From an uncultured Alistipes sp. (lineage in GTDB: Bacteria > Bacteroidota > Bacteroidia > Bacteroidales > Rikenellaceae), in assembly GCF_902388705.1 (NCBI RefSeq), contig NZ_CABMQJ010000004.1:1-64000 (forward strand): a stretch of 64,000 nucleotides of DNA. The letters are read 5' to 3'. Made by a program: the position numbers and the translations under genes. Numbering within the stretch: position 1 is the stretch's first letter; each line of letters starts with the position of its first letter. Below the pieces are notes generated by a model that was not told the origin of the DNA, searched no databases, and saw only the letters and a program-made list of their open reading frames with translations. Of the stretch, positions 9,129 through 17,178 are shown in pieces.

Positions 9129-10376
9129 ATGAAAGTTTTGGTTATTGGCGGCGGAGGCCGTGAACATGCCGTGGTGGATGCACTCGCGCGTTCACCGCAG
9201 GTCGAAAAGATATTCTGTGCACCCGGGAATGCGGGAATTGCCGCGCAGGCCGAGTGCGTCGCCATCCGGGAAACCGAGGTGGAGCGGCTGCGCGACTTTG
9301 CGGCGGAGAACGGTATCGGCCTTACGGTCGTCGGTCCCGAGGTGGCGCTGGCGGCGGGCGTCGTCGATGTGTTCAAGGCTGCCGGGCTGCGGATTTTCGG
9401 CCCGACGAAGGCGGCGGCGCGTATCGAGTCGAGCAAGGAGTTCGCCAAAGACCTGATGGCCAAATATGCCATTCCGACAGCCGGTTACCGGGCTTTCACG
9501 GATTATGCTGCGGCGAAAGCCTATGTGGCGTCGCGTCCGCTGCCCGCTGTGCTGAAATACGACGGACTGGCCGCCGGCAAGGGCGTGGTGATTGCCGAAA
9601 CGCCGGAGGAGGCCGATGCGGCGCTGAAAGACATGCTGCTCGACGACAAGTTCGGAGAAGGCAAGGTCGTGGTCGAGGATTTCCTCACGGGGCCCGAATT
9701 TTCGTTCATGTGCTTCGTGTCGGGCCGCCGGGTGTGGCCGATGGCGCTGGCGCAGGATCACAAGCGGGCTTTCGACGGCGACAAGGGGCCCAATACGGGC
9801 GGTATGGGCGCTTATTCGCCGCTGCCGTTCATCACGGCCGAAGACGAACGGTATACCCTGGAAAAGGTCTTGCAGCCGACGGCCGATGCGATGGTGGCCG
9901 AGGGATGCCCGTTCGAGGGCGTACTGTACGGCGGCCTGATGAAGACGCCGCAGGGTATCAAGGTCATCGAGTTCAACGCCCGTTTCGGCGACCCCGAAAC
10001 CGAAGTGGTGCTGCCGCGCCTGAAAAGCGACATCGTCGACATTTTCTGTGCCGTGGCCGACGGCGGCGATACGCAGCTCGAATGGCACGATTTCGCCACG
10101 CTGGGCATCGTCCTCGCCTCGAAAGGCTATCCCGACGCCTACGAGAAAGGCCATGAAATCGAGGGCCTCGACCGGGTGGAAAGCGCAGTCTACCACATGG
10201 GTACGAAAGCCGACGGCGGCCGGATTCTGACCGCTGGAGGCCGCGTGCTGTTCGTCGTGGGAAAAGGCGCCACGCTGGCCGAGGCGCGTGCCAATGCGCT
10301 GAAAGACGTGACGCGCATCGGGTGTGACAACCTCTTCCACCGCACCGACATCGGGCATTGGGCATTTGAAAAATAG
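9129..10376 (+). CDS. purD: Phosphoribosylamine-glycine ligase (GAR synthetase)
   Basis: Joins phosphoribosylamine and glycine using ATP, step 2 of purine synthesis. I chose ATG 9129 because MKVLVIGGGGREHAV is the canonical PurD N-terminus. The frame stays open 27 codons further upstream (from 9048), but that stretch covers a hairpin and resembles no PurD. The resulting 415 residues fit the family. ATP-grasp elements include LKYDGLAAGKGVVI, DKGPNTGGMGAYSPLP and IEFNARFGDPETEVVLPRL. It is separated from purH by the longest gap in the operon (105 bp) and precedes folD by 12 bp. Confidence 0.95.
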   Translation: MKVLVIGGGGREHAVVDALARSPQVEKIFCAPGNAGIAAQAECVAIRETEVERLRDFAAENGIGLTVVGPEVALAAGVVDVFKAAGLRIFGPTKAAARIESSKEFAKDLMAKYAIPTAGYRAFTDYAAAKAYVASRPLPAVLKYDGLAAGKGVVIAETPEEADAALKDMLLDDKFGEGKVVVEDFLTGPEFSFMCFVSGRRVWPMALAQDHKRAFDGDKGPNTGGMGAYSPLPFITAEDERYTLEKVLQPTADAMVAEGCPFEGVLYGGLMKTPQGIKVIEFNARFGDPETEVVLPRLKSDIVDIFCAVADGGDTQLEWHDFATLGIVLASKGYPDAYEKGHEIEGLDRVESAVYHMGTKADGGRILTAGGRVLFVVGKGATLAEARANALKDVTRIGCDNLFHRTDIGHWAFEK

Positions 10377-10388
10377 ATATAAGAAGTT

Positions 10389-11237
10389 ATGATTATCAGC
10401 GGAAAAGAACTCTCTGCAAAACTGAAAGCCGGAATGGCCGCCGAGGTGGCGACCTTCGGCGCGAAATACGGCCGTGTGCCGCATCTGGTAGTGATTCTGG
10501 TGGGCGAAGACCCGGGCAGTGTTTCGTATGTGACGGGCAAGGCCAAGGCTTCGGCCGAGGTCGGCATCCGCAATACGACGATTCGCAAGCCGGATACGAT
10601 TTCCGAAGCCGAACTTTTGGACATCATCGCCGGACTGAACGCCGACGGGGATGTCGACGGTATTCTGGTGCAGCTGCCCCTGCCCAAACATATCGACGAG
10701 GACAAGGTGATCGCCGCAATTGACAAGTCGAAAGATGTCGACGGTTTCCATCCCCTGAACGTCGCGGCCTTGTGGCAGAAGCAGGTATGCACGCTGCCCT
10801 GCACGCCGAAAGGAATCATCAAGATGCTGAAAGCCGCAGGCGTGGAGATTGCAGGCAAGGAAGCCGTGGTAATCGGCCGCAGCAATATCGTGGGACTTCC
10901 CGTTTCGAAACTGCTGCTGGACGAAAACGCTACGGTGACCATGACCCACAGCCGCACGCGCAACCTGCCGGAGGTGACGCGGCGTGCGGACATTCTGGTT
11001 GTGGCGATCGGCCGTCCGAAATTCGTCACGGCGGATATGGTGCGTGACGGCGCCGTGGTAATCGACGTGGGTGTCAACCGCGACCCGGAAACCGGGAAGC
11101 TGTGCGGCGATGTCGATTTTGCGGCTGTCGAACCCCGGGCTTCGGTCATCACGCCCGTGCCGGGCGGTGTCGGCCCGATGACGATCTGCTGCCTGATGGA
11201 GAATACCATCGAGTGTTTCCTGCGCCGCATGGAGTAA
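10389..11237 (+). CDS. folD: Methylenetetrahydrofolate dehydrogenase / methenyl-THF cyclohydrolase
   Basis: Produces 10-formyl-THF, the one-carbon donor for PurN and PurH, via methenyl-THF and NADP-linked oxidation. The 282 residues match FolD. Characteristic segments are VGEDPGSVSYVTGKAKA with the catalytic Lys, DGILVQLPLPKHIDE, the PCTPKGIIKMLK motif, the Rossmann segment VVIGRSNIVGLPVSKLL, and PVPGGVGPMTICCLMENT at the C-terminus. As last gene of the purine operon it supplies the cofactor used by two upstream genes, and it is followed directly by a terminator. Confidence 0.97.
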   Translation: MIISGKELSAKLKAGMAAEVATFGAKYGRVPHLVVILVGEDPGSVSYVTGKAKASAEVGIRNTTIRKPDTISEAELLDIIAGLNADGDVDGILVQLPLPKHIDEDKVIAAIDKSKDVDGFHPLNVAALWQKQVCTLPCTPKGIIKMLKAAGVEIAGKEAVVIGRSNIVGLPVSKLLLDENATVTMTHSRTRNLPEVTRRADILVVAIGRPKFVTADMVRDGAVVIDVGVNRDPETGKLCGDVDFAAVEPRASVITPVPGGVGPMTICCLMENTIECFLRRME

Positions 11238-11255
11238 TCGCGCGGAATGAATATG

Positions 11256-11289
11256 AAAAGGCCGGGGCTCAACAGCCCCGGCCTTTTTG
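11256..11289. terminator. Terminator of the purine operon, probably bidirectional
   Basis: A GC-rich perfect stem (GGCCGGGGCT with AGCCCCGGCC) around a short CAAC-type loop, flanked by an A-run on the left and a T-run on the right. It lies 18 bp after folD and 18 bp before the 3' end of the convergent barrel-protein gene, so it can serve both. Confidence 0.9.
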
Positions 11290-11307
11290 TCTGACCGCCG
11301 GTGTTCG

Positions 11308-11898
11308 CTATTTCTTCGGTTTTTTATAGCCTCCGCCGAATACGACGCCGATGTCGAACCCGAAAAAGGAGTACTCCCGCTGCATCCGTTTGTATTCGAC
11401 CGTGATACGCAGGTGGTTGAAGAACTCCGCGCCGATGCGGGGATTGAGCACGAAAGCGGTGTCGTAATACCGTTCCGGACACTCCGCCCCGACACCGTAT
11501 TCATCTTCGATGGCCGACATGCCGATTCCGAGCCCTACGAACGGGGCGATGTTTTTCCAGCGGCGTAAATTGTAGTCGGCGAAGGTGACCAGCGATTTGG
11601 ACCGTATCGTTTCGCTCCATCCCGAATCGGACTGCCAGCCGAAATAACCGGCGCTGCGCTGCCGTTCGAAATAGCCGAGCATCCCCTGCAGGCCGATATC
11701 GAACGGCGAGTCCTTCATGTTCATGCGGATCTCGGCATACAACTGTATCCTCGGTTTTGCGGCTGTGCCGTATAAACCGTGCCCTTTGTTCAGGCCGATG
11801 CCGACCTCGTACTCCATGCGTCTTACGGCGTTGTAATTCTGGGCGCATACGCCCGACGACAGCAATAGCGCAATGCCGGCAAGGAGTAGTTTTTTCAT
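11308..11898 (-). CDS. Outer-membrane beta-barrel protein of unknown role
   Basis: A 196-residue protein with a Sec signal peptide (MKKLLLAGIALLLSSGVCAQ, cleavage after the Ala in VCAQ). The mature chain has alternating hydrophobic strands and many aromatic residues, as in small 8-10 strand barrels, for example RIQLYAEIRMNM, APFVGLGIGMSA and the final FFGFDIGVVFGGGY. The open frame extends 14 codons further upstream, but ATG 11898 starts the signal peptide. It is monocistronic, with a TACCTTTG -7 element 74 bp upstream and the folD-side terminator shared at its 3' end. No specific family is recognised. Confidence 0.75.
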   Translation of the reverse strand: MKKLLLAGIALLLSSGVCAQNYNAVRRMEYEVGIGLNKGHGLYGTAAKPRIQLYAEIRMNMKDSPFDIGLQGMLGYFERQRSAGYFGWQSDSGWSETIRSKSLVTFADYNLRRWKNIAPFVGLGIGMSAIEDEYGVGAECPERYYDTAFVLNPRIGAEFFNHLRITVEYKRMQREYSFFGFDIGVVFGGGYKKPKK

Positions 11899-12343
11899 CG
11901 GTAGGCTGGTTTTATACGGGATTTGAGGATGTATGCCCATTCCGGGGCGATTCCGTCTTCAGGTTTCGATGCAAAGGTAGGCTATTCTGCTGGAACAGCC
12001 GCATAACGGGGGTCGGTAAAATCTTACGTGCGGAATGTGTAATGTGCAGACAATCAGTAAATAGAAAACTGCAGGAACAGGAATATTCTTGCAGTCTCCG
12101 GATGATATGCGTAAGTTTGTGTCTTACAGTGTATTACCTGTTTGTATTTGGGCGTGTGGATGGTATGTGGTTTATTTTCAGATGGTTATAACCTGCATCG
12201 TGCGGTCTGCCTGCGCCCGGTGAGGCATTTGCGGGACACAGGCGCTCGTGCTGTCCAGTTCCGGCTTGTCCGGTCTTATGTTGTCTTGTCGGATTCGGCC
12301 TTGCGGCTGCGGCTACAAAGCGGGCGGCGCAGGGGTTCCCGTA
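11899..12343. other. 445 bp intergenic region without a recognisable gene
   Basis: Between two minus-strand genes. The right edge follows the DUF2156-GNAT gene; the left edge holds the promoter of the barrel-protein gene. The middle (about 12,020-12,190) is AT-richer than its surroundings and contains a hairpin CTGCAGGAA/TTCTTGCAG near 12,071-12,096. No coding frame with a recognisable product, no tRNA and no strong terminator was found. Confidence 0.6.
11972..11979 (-). promoter_or_regulatory. Bacteroidetes -7 element for the barrel-protein gene
   Basis: On the minus strand the sequence reads TACCTTTG, an exact match to TAnnTTTG, 74 bp before the start codon. No clear TTTG -33 box lies 19-20 bp further upstream. 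Confidence 0.45.
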
Positions 12344-13729
12344 TTAACGGCCGTTGCGGTAGGTGCAGTGGAGCGTTTCGGGCTGCGGTTCCGACGGATT
12401 GCGCCGCCAGACCATCGCGAGGTCTTTCGCCGCGTCGCCCGTGCCGAAGTCGAAGCCGTCTTCCGATGCGAATGTCGTGGGAATATTCCCCTCGAAGCCG
12501 TATTTGCGGTAGAATCCGTGCAGCCACTCGTCGCTCGGAATCAGCAGCGCCGCGTCGTCGCCCCGTTCTGCTATCAGGCGCATCGCTTCGCGCATGAGCT
12601 TGTCTGCGAGTCCGCGGCGGCGGAATTCGGGCGCTGTCGCAACCCCGTATACGTAGGTCGTGCGGCCCAGTTCGCTGTCGAACGGCACGAGGTGGAGCAT
12701 CGCCGCCGTACGGCCGTCGCATTCGGCCGTCAGCATCCGCCGCCGGCTGTAATAGCGCATCAGGAACGAATCGATGAATTGTTCGTCGTCGCCGAAGGCG
12801 GCCGTCCAGAGTTCTTTGCAGGCGATTTCATCGGGATGCAGGTGGATGGCGGCGAACTTGTGCTGGATGACGGCGGGGTGGTAGGAGAGTTTCGACTGGC
12901 GCAGCCCTTCGATTCCGAGGTCTTCCTCGCGGTTGATCATCGTGAAGCGTTCGGGCAGGTGTTGTGCGAAAAGTTTGTTGATGACAGTAAATGCCCCGTC
13001 GTAGTCGGTGTCGGCTTTTTCGACGTGCGTGTCGAACGTGTGGTCGTTGACCGCCGAGCCGTAGGTGAACGCCACGAGCTTGTCTCCGACGTAGATGCAG
13101 CCTCCGAGCATCTCCAGCTCTTCGAAATGGTCGAATGCCCGCATCATCGCCCGCTGTTCGGCGCACAGCTCCGAGGTGTGCCCCTCGTGTGCCCGGCGCC
13201 ATTCGCGTTCGAGCTGCATGCATTCACCGAAACGGTCGCGCGTGAGCTCCTCGTAGCGGAAATCGGGGTATTCGGCCATAAAGCGGTTGATGTGGTTGCG
13301 CTTGGGCTGGTAACGCCGGCCCGTGAGGTTGCGCAAATCGTCGGCGTTGTAGACATAATCTTCCAGCGCACGGTCGGATTCGAAAGCGAACTCCCCGACG
13401 TGCATGTTGCGGATCATTTCGCGACCTTCGTCCGTGAGGCCGATGATGCGCAGCCGCTGTCCGTGGGCATGGGCATCCTCGCGCAGGGCGGGAATGATGC
13501 CTGCGAAATCGCCTTTGCCGACGGGCTGCATATAGCCGATTTTCTCACCGCCGCCGATGTGGAAGCGGATGACCAGGAAGCCGTCGATTTCGGCCCAGGC
13601 GCTGTGGTACATCGCCTGCCAGCAGTACATGTTGGCGAATGCCAGGTCGCAGTTGTAGATGCCCGAGGGCATGGTATAGCGCTCGATGGTCTGTTTGTCC
13701 TCGAGGCGCACGGGGTTGAATTCAATCAT
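12344..13729 (-). CDS. DUF2156 (LPG-synthase-C-like) and GNAT acetyltransferase fusion
   Basis: A 461-residue two-domain protein. Residues 1 to about 295 form a DUF2156 / LPG_synthase_C domain, the tandem-GNAT fold also found in the aminoacyl-phosphatidylglycerol transferase MprF; segments such as GRRYQPKRNHINRF, FTYGSAVNDHTFDTHVEKAD and INREEDLGIEGLRQSKLSY are typical of Bacteroidetes members. Residues from about 300 to 445 form a GNAT domain with the acetyl-CoA loop VATAPEFRRRGLADKLM and FYRKYGFEG. Membrane segments are absent. ATG 13729 is used because MIEFNPVRLEDKQ is the conserved start; the frame is open 30 codons earlier but there overlaps the upstream gene. The gene overlaps the stop of the upstream LTA-synthase-like gene by 8 bp (ATGATTGA), implying translational coupling. 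The acceptor substrate is unknown. Confidence 0.8.
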   Translation of the reverse strand: MIEFNPVRLEDKQTIERYTMPSGIYNCDLAFANMYCWQAMYHSAWAEIDGFLVIRFHIGGGEKIGYMQPVGKGDFAGIIPALREDAHAHGQRLRIIGLTDEGREMIRNMHVGEFAFESDRALEDYVYNADDLRNLTGRRYQPKRNHINRFMAEYPDFRYEELTRDRFGECMQLEREWRRAHEGHTSELCAEQRAMMRAFDHFEELEMLGGCIYVGDKLVAFTYGSAVNDHTFDTHVEKADTDYDGAFTVINKLFAQHLPERFTMINREEDLGIEGLRQSKLSYHPAVIQHKFAAIHLHPDEIACKELWTAAFGDDEQFIDSFLMRYYSRRRMLTAECDGRTAAMLHLVPFDSELGRTTYVYGVATAPEFRRRGLADKLMREAMRLIAERGDDAALLIPSDEWLHGFYRKYGFEGNIPTTFASEDGFDFGTGDAAKDLAMVWRRNPSEPQPETLHCTYRNGR

Positions 13730-15641
13730 GGACGGTGTAACTCTTTTTTTCGACGTGGGAATAGTATTGCTGCACGAGGGCGCGGAAGTCCTGCAGCAGG
13801 GTTGCGGCCTCTGCTGCATCGCCGCCGGCCGCGTCCGTCACCGGCCCGGGCTGCGTATCGTCGAAGCGGAGCGTGCCGTCGCCGGTCACGGCGCGGAACT
13901 CGCCGTCCCAGCTTACCGACCAGCGTGGACGCTGCGGCTCGTTCAGTATGTCGCGGCCGAAAGCGAAATAGGGCTCCGTGTTGCCCAGCAGGCCCAGCAG
14001 GGTGGGCATGATGTCGAGTTGCTGCACGACTTCGCCGATTTCGCCGCGCAGGGCGCCGTCGGGGGTATACATGAACCCGATAATGTGGTAATTGCCCGGA
14101 TAGGTGCGGGTTTCGGGGGCGAACTTTTCGGACGAAACATGGTCGGCGACGAATACGAACAGCGTGCGGCGGAACCATTGTTCGCGGCCGAAGCGTTCGA
14201 AGAAGAGGCGGAACGCATTGTCGTCGTAGGCTACGCCCTTGTGTATTTTGGTGTATCCTTCGGGAAGTATCTCTTCGTATTGTGCCGGGACGACGAACGG
14301 ATGGTGCGACGAGAGGGTGAAAAGCGTGGCGAAGAAGGGCTCCGGCGTTTCGGAGAGCTCCTCGCCCATGAATTGCAGGAACGGTTCGTCCCAGATGCCC
14401 CAGTAGCCGTCGAAATCGTCCGTGCCGTGCTTCGCCTCGTAGTCTTCGCGGCTGACGAGCCGCTCGACGCCTGCCGAGCGGGCGTAAGCCCCGAAGCCCA
14501 TCGAACCGTGTTCCGAGCCGCAGAAGAACGCCGTCGAATAGCCTTTGCCGCGAAGCATGGCCGGCAGCTGCCGGCTTTCGCCCAGCGACTGCGGCATCAG
14601 CACGAACGGTGTCTTGAACGACGGGATGCTGCCCAGTACCGAGGGCATGGCCTGTATCGACCGGGTGCCGTTGGCGTACATGCGGTTGAAACACAACCCG
14701 CTGCGCATCAGCGAGTCGAGGAACGGCGTGAAGCCTTTCGTGTCGCGGCCTGCATAGGCCTCCGGCATCAGGTGCGCCGAATGTTCGGCCGACATGCTCT
14801 CCATGATGAAAATCACGACGTTGCGGCCCGCGAGGTTCACGGCCGTGCTGTCTGCAGGCTGGTGGACGGGCGTGAAATGGCGGGACAGCTCCTCCGGTGT
14901 GAAATATTTCCGGTATTTGACGGTTCCCGCACTGCCGATGGTGCGCAGGATGCAGAACGGATTGCTCAATATCAGGTTGGCTTTGCCGCTGTCCGAGGTG
15001 TAGAGCATGGCGTTCGAGAGGGTAATCGGCCGCGTCATGCGGGTCATGCCCCCGCGCATGCCTGCGATGCAGAGCCCGGCGCCTGCCGCGAAGAGCAGGG
15101 TGCTTCCGGCGTAATAGGCCCATCCCCGTTTCAGAAGGCTCTCTTCGCGGATTTTGCGGCCGTAGCCCCATGCCAGCAGCGCCACGAGTCCGGCGGCGGC
15201 GAGCACCAGGTACCAGTTCTCGGCCATGAATTTGCCGACGAGCTGTGCGGAATTGCTGTTGTCGGCGAAGAATACCTCGTCGGCTGTGAAGCGTTTCTGC
15301 GTATAGCGGAAATAAACGCAGTCGGCCATGTTGATTGCCACGACCAGCACGGCGTTGACGGCGACGTAATACCAGAAGAGCAGTTGGCGGTACCACCCGC
15401 GCTCGCGCACGTGCAGCGGTAAGAGCGACAGCAGGACGAACACCCCGTCGGCGTAAACTACCGACGCCGTGTCGAATTTGAGCGTCCCGGCGAGCAGCTG
15501 TCCCAGCTCGCCCCATGCCAGCGGCCCCAGCAGTCGTGCGTTGTAGAGGTAAAATACCGCACGGCAGAGCATCAGCACGACATATAGCAGTGCGATGCGC
15601 CGCAACAGCAGGGCGACAGGGGTATGCAACAGGCGTTTCAC
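13722..15641 (-). CDS. LTA-synthase-like membrane phosphotransferase/sulfatase (alkaline phosphatase superfamily)
   Basis: A 639-residue integral membrane protein. The first about 195 residues contain around five hydrophobic segments (for example IALLYVVLMLCRAVFYLY and LVLAAAGLVALLAWGY). The rest is an extracytoplasmic sulfatase/LTA-synthase domain: NVVIFIMESMSAEHS holds the metal-binding Glu, ANGTRSIQAMPSVLG the nucleophile Thr, and GSEHGSMGFGAY, SSHHPFVVP and VFVADHVSSEKF supply further metal ligands. Relatives transfer glycerol-phosphate or phosphoethanolamine to lipids or glycans at the outer face of the inner membrane. Its overlap with the DUF2156-GNAT gene suggests a joint role in envelope lipid or glycan modification; this is inference. 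Confidence 0.85.
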   Translation of the reverse strand: MKRLLHTPVALLLRRIALLYVVLMLCRAVFYLYNARLLGPLAWGELGQLLAGTLKFDTASVVYADGVFVLLSLLPLHVRERGWYRQLLFWYYVAVNAVLVVAINMADCVYFRYTQKRFTADEVFFADNSNSAQLVGKFMAENWYLVLAAAGLVALLAWGYGRKIREESLLKRGWAYYAGSTLLFAAGAGLCIAGMRGGMTRMTRPITLSNAMLYTSDSGKANLILSNPFCILRTIGSAGTVKYRKYFTPEELSRHFTPVHQPADSTAVNLAGRNVVIFIMESMSAEHSAHLMPEAYAGRDTKGFTPFLDSLMRSGLCFNRMYANGTRSIQAMPSVLGSIPSFKTPFVLMPQSLGESRQLPAMLRGKGYSTAFFCGSEHGSMGFGAYARSAGVERLVSREDYEAKHGTDDFDGYWGIWDEPFLQFMGEELSETPEPFFATLFTLSSHHPFVVPAQYEEILPEGYTKIHKGVAYDDNAFRLFFERFGREQWFRRTLFVFVADHVSSEKFAPETRTYPGNYHIIGFMYTPDGALRGEIGEVVQQLDIMPTLLGLLGNTEPYFAFGRDILNEPQRPRWSVSWDGEFRAVTGDGTLRFDDTQPGPVTDAAGGDAAEAATLLQDFRALVQQYYSHVEKKSYTVHD

Positions 15642-15793
15642 GAATTAACCGTTGTTCGGGCGATTCCGTTAAGTTCGACTCATTTATACGGGGCGGTTTC
15701 TGCCGCAGCCGGCGGCTGCGTTTGAGATAGGCCCTACCTTTTATTTTCCCCGCAGGAAACCCGGCGCGTGGCAAAACCGGCCGGGCGCCCGGG

Positions 15794-16648
15794 TTATTCG
15801 CAGGCCTTGAGCGACATGTCGAGCGATTTGATTTGGTGCGTCAGGGCGCCTACCGAGATGAAGTCCACGCCGCATTCGGCATAGTCGCGCATCGTGTCGA
15901 ACGTAATGCCGCCGCTCGATTCGGTTTCGCAGCGTCCGGCGACTTTTTCGACCGCCTCGCGCGTCATGGCGGGCGTGAAGTTGTCGAACATGATACGGTC
16001 TACGCCGCCTGCGGCGAATACCTCGTCGATGTCCTCCAGCGAGCGCACTTCGCACTCGATCGGAATATTCTTTCCTTTGGCTTCGAGGTACGCTTTGGCT
16101 CCGGTAATCGCCGCACGGATGCCGCCCGCGAAATCGATGTGGTTGTCTTTCAGGAGAATCATGTCGAAAAGTCCCATGCGGTGGTTCTCGCCGCCGCCGA
16201 TTTTCACGGCCATCTTGTCCAGTACGCGCATGCCGGGCGTGGTTTTGCGCGTGTCGAGGACTTTGGTGTGCAGTCCTTCGAGGTTGCCGACGTAGACCGC
16301 GGTCTGTGTCGCCACGCCGCTCATGCGCTGCATGATGTTGAGGATGATGCGTTCGGCCTGCAGCAGCGAACGCAGGCGCCCCGAAACGTAGAATGCCACG
16401 TCGCCGGGCTTCACGCGGTCGCCGTCGTGAAGTATCTGTTCGAACTTCATCTCCGGGTCGAGGCGGTGGAAAACGATCTGCGCGATTTCGATGCCGGCGA
16501 TGATTCCCTCCTGCTTGCACAGCAGGCGCATGCGGCCGTGTTCGTCGGAGGGGATGCACGAAAGCGACGTGTGGTCGCCGTCGCCGATATCTTCTTTGAT
16601 GCAGAGCTCGATGAGCTCGTCTACGAAAGGTTTGTATTCGGGTTTCAT
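15794..16648 (-). CDS. nadC: Nicotinate-nucleotide pyrophosphorylase (carboxylating)
   Basis: Converts quinolinate and PRPP to nicotinate mononucleotide in de novo NAD synthesis. The 284 residues match QPRTase. Key segments are EDIGDGDHTS near the N-terminus, AERIILNIMQRMSGVAT, the KVLDTRKTTPGMR substrate loop, GGGENHRMGLFDMILLKDNH, and the C-terminal VGALTHQ. The downstream NAD synthetase is encoded separately at about 28-30 kb. A TAACTTTG element overlapping the stop codon of the upstream lipoprotein gene gives it a plausible promoter of its own. Confidence 0.96.
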   Translation of the reverse strand: MKPEYKPFVDELIELCIKEDIGDGDHTSLSCIPSDEHGRMRLLCKQEGIIAGIEIAQIVFHRLDPEMKFEQILHDGDRVKPGDVAFYVSGRLRSLLQAERIILNIMQRMSGVATQTAVYVGNLEGLHTKVLDTRKTTPGMRVLDKMAVKIGGGENHRMGLFDMILLKDNHIDFAGGIRAAITGAKAYLEAKGKNIPIECEVRSLEDIDEVFAAGGVDRIMFDNFTPAMTREAVEKVAGRCETESSGGITFDTMRDYAECGVDFISVGALTHQIKSLDMSLKACE

Positions 16649-16667
16649 GTCTTTACGTTTTTCAGTG

Positions 16668-16675
16668 CAAAGTTA
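16668..16675 (-). promoter_or_regulatory. Candidate -7 element for nadC, overlapping the upstream stop codon
   Basis: The minus strand reads TAACTTTG (TAnnTTTG) 20 bp before the nadC ATG and includes the end of the calycin-like gene. The -33 region is not clear, so read-through transcription remains possible. Confidence 0.4.
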
Positions 16676-17167
16676 CAAAAGAATCGTTCCGCGGAACACG
16701 GCTTTGTGGTCGAGTGTCTCTCCGCCGACGGGAATTTGCGGATTGACGCACGTGAAAATGACTTCCAGACCGCCGTTGGCGACTCTTCCGGTGAATACCG
16801 GGATTTTAAATTTACTGTAGGGTTTTCCGCCGATGTAAGGCACAATCGGGTCGGCGGTGCTCGTCAGTTCGTAGATTCCGTCGCCGTTGGCATCTTCGTA
16901 TTTCAGTTCGGGGATGACGATTGTCAGTTTCATCGGCATGGACGCCGCGAAACGGATTTCGTGCATCGTGAGTTTGAACAGGCCGTTATTGTCCTCGGTG
17001 AGTTCGAACGTCACGTCGGACGCCACGAACGGTTCGGCTTCGGGGGTCCGGTTGCTGGTGACGGTGAGCGTACCCCCGAAATCGGCCGATTGCCTGGAGT
17101 CTTTTTCGTCTTCGGTGTTGCAGGCGACGCTGGCCGCAAGGGCGAGCAGGAGCAGGAATTTTTTCAT
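16673..17167 (-). CDS. Calycin-like surface lipoprotein
   Basis: A 164-residue lipoprotein: the signal MKKFLLLLALAASVAC ends in a lipobox, and the residues after Cys16 are NTEDEKD, an acidic tract like the Bacteroidetes surface-export signal. The mature part (FGGTLTVTSN, LTMHEIRFAA, DANGDGIYELTS, VANGGLEVIFTC) has the strand pattern of the calycin-like family (PF13944) common next to TonB-dependent receptors in Bacteroidales. It lies 11 bp downstream of the TonB receptor gene, so both are likely co-transcribed. A role as surface ligand-binding partner of that receptor is inferred; the ligand is unknown. Confidence 0.7.
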   Translation of the reverse strand: MKKFLLLLALAASVACNTEDEKDSRQSADFGGTLTVTSNRTPEAEPFVASDVTFELTEDNNGLFKLTMHEIRFAASMPMKLTIVIPELKYEDANGDGIYELTSTADPIVPYIGGKPYSKFKIPVFTGRVANGGLEVIFTCVNPQIPVGGETLDHKAVFRGTILL

Positions 17168-17178
17168 TGTCGTTATCG

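Noticed and set aside
12248..15422. Two plus-strand frames of 578-587 codons opposite the DUF2156-GNAT and LTA-synthase-like genes
   Set aside because: Shadow frames without recognisable domains or start signals; the minus-strand genes show catalytic motifs in order.
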